A DNA stretch of 5,006 bases, from contig CAJTZB010000178.1 of NCBI GenBank assembly GCA_910583815.1, positions 1 through 5,006 of the forward strand, written 5' to 3'. Below, piece by piece: positions 4,127 through 5,006 of the stretch (position 1 is the stretch's first letter; each line of letters opens with the position of its first letter). Below the pieces are notes generated by a model. The model was not told the origin of the DNA. It was given only the letters and a program-made list of their open reading frames with translations, and did no database searches. Source of the stretch: an uncultured Lachnospiraceae bacterium (lineage in GTDB: Bacteria > Bacillota > Clostridia > Lachnospirales > Lachnospiraceae). Position numbers and translations under genes: made by a program.

Positions 4127-5006
4127 TTATAGTGTTGCTTTTTGCCCTTTGGCGCCACGCTTTCTATTTCTGATTTTTTTGGCAGACAGTTCTTTTCCGC
4201 GGTAAATAAAAGTTTCATCCTCTGGTGTGACTGCAGAAGCATAGACGACAAAATCGTTTGCTTCCAGGTCGATTGCTTTGACGCCTCGGCTTACTTTTTT
4301 CATTTCCGGAACTTCTTCCAGTTGGAAACCGAGGGAAAGACGTTCGTTTGTATATAAAATAACCTTGCGGTTGCCTGCCAGTATGTCGGCGGCAGAAAGG
4401 CGTGTAATGCCGGCAAGCAGGTCGCCGTTCTCTAGCTTTGTCGTAGTAACGGTGCTTCGGTTTGTATCATATTCAATGCCGGAGACAAGTTTGATATAAC
4501 CGGATTTTGTAGTAAATAAAAGCTGCGATTCAAACAGTTCTTCGGCAGAGGCATAGAGCAGGATTTCTTCCTTGCCGACTTTGCAAAGCGTATGGATCAG
4601 AACACCTTTATCTTTGACTTTTCCTTTTGGGATGGCAGATACTTTTATTTGATGCATATTGCCTTCGGCAGTAAAGACGCACAGGCGGTCATTGTTTTTC
4701 ATTTTTATAAGGTGTGGAAATTCCTTTAAACTGTCCTCTGAAGTACGAGTGATGCTTGCGGCATCGGTAGATTTTGTGTAACCAAATTTATCTATAAGTA
4801 CATAGATATCTTCTACTTTTTCTTCTACTACATAATTTAAAACTTCTGACTGGAGCAGCACAGTGCGCCGCGGACGGTCAAATTTTTTCTTAAACTCCCG
4901 GAGTTTTGTCTTGATAACTTTGTGAAGCTCTTTTTTAGAGCCAAGTATGGCCTCGTAGCCTGCAATGTTTTTGGTTAAGGCTTCGCCTTCCTCATGCAGC
5001 TTTAAA
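4127..5006 (-). CDS. parC: Type IIA topoisomerase subunit A, ParC-like, C-terminal part
   Basis: The last 292 codons are present; the gene continues beyond 5006. It encodes the DNA-cleaving subunit of topoisomerase IV (or a gyrase paralogue), which with a ParE/GyrB partner passes one duplex through another to unlink and relax DNA. Visible residues 1-48 end the breakage-reunion domain: a helical dimer-interface region and the conserved RPRRT at 44-48. Residues from about 65 form the beta-pinwheel C-terminal domain, with repeated blades such as EDIYVLIDKFGYTKS, then GKVKDKGVLIHTL, then SLGFQLEEVPEMKK, ending in KRGAKGQKATL. The short domain, the lack of a clear GyrA box (QRRGGKG-like) in the first blade and the tail similar to E. 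coli ParC favour ParC over GyrA. The catalytic Tyr lies outside the window. The open frame shows that the GTG at 4861 is an internal Val, not a start. No terminator hairpin follows the stop. Confidence 0.87.
   Translation of the reverse strand, partial: LKLHEEGEALTKNIAGYEAILGSKKELHKVIKTKLREFKKKFDRPRRTVLLQSEVLNYVVEEKVEDIYVLIDKFGYTKSTDAASITRTSEDSLKEFPHLIKMKNNDRLCVFTAEGNMHQIKVSAIPKGKVKDKGVLIHTLCKVGKEEILLYASAEELFESQLLFTTKSGYIKLVSGIEYDTNRSTVTTTKLENGDLLAGITRLSAADILAGNRKVILYTNERLSLGFQLEEVPEMKKVSRGVKAIDLEANDFVVYASAVTPEDETFIYRGKELSAKKIRNRKRGAKGQKATL

Noticed and set aside
4127..4861. A separate 244-residue gene starting at the GTG at 4861
   Set aside because: The frame stays open to the window edge and the upstream residues match the end of the topoisomerase breakage domain, so the GTG is an internal Val codon.
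1..5006. CRISPR array, insertion sequence, tRNA or rRNA
   Set aside because: No regularly spaced repeats, transposase motifs, terminal inverted repeats, or tRNA/rRNA-like sequences were seen on either strand.

Overview
The window looks like chromosomal DNA from a low-to-moderate-GC clostridial Firmicute, most likely a gut Lachnospiraceae. I infer this from the strong AGGAGG-type ribosome binding sites, sigma-A promoters with AT-rich flanks, U-tailed hairpin terminators, and the styles of the alcohol dehydrogenase and topoisomerase. The genus cannot be fixed from the sequence.

Five protein genes are supported. On the minus strand, an iron-dependent alcohol dehydrogenase runs from 1211 down to 57. 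After a 456-base divergent intergenic region holding several regulatory-looking elements, the plus strand carries a 453-residue secreted protein (1668-3029). It joins an endonuclease/exonuclease/phosphatase (EEP, DNase I-like) catalytic domain to a C-terminal jacalin-type lectin domain. It ends at a hairpin with U-rich tails on both sides, shared with the convergent gene that follows. Three minus-strand genes complete the window: a small DUF2752 membrane protein (3549-3142, TTG start), a small DUF4234 membrane protein (4022-3624) with an internal repeat, and the C-terminal part of a ParC/GyrA-type topoisomerase subunit (from 5006 down to 4127, cut by the window edge).

The two small membrane proteins probably form one transcription unit. 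It starts at a near-consensus sigma-A promoter (4084-4056) overlapped by an inverted repeat, and an intercistronic terminator (3597-3562) probably limits expression of the second gene. The topoisomerase is upstream on the same strand with no visible terminator, so some read-through is possible.

The most interesting item is the EEP-lectin fusion: an exported, probably metal-dependent phosphoesterase with its own glycan-binding-type domain. Its catalytic motifs remind me of EEP proteins annotated in fungi. Its leader has competing hairpins, and the upstream region has a 15-base palindrome containing an exact Spo0A-box core.
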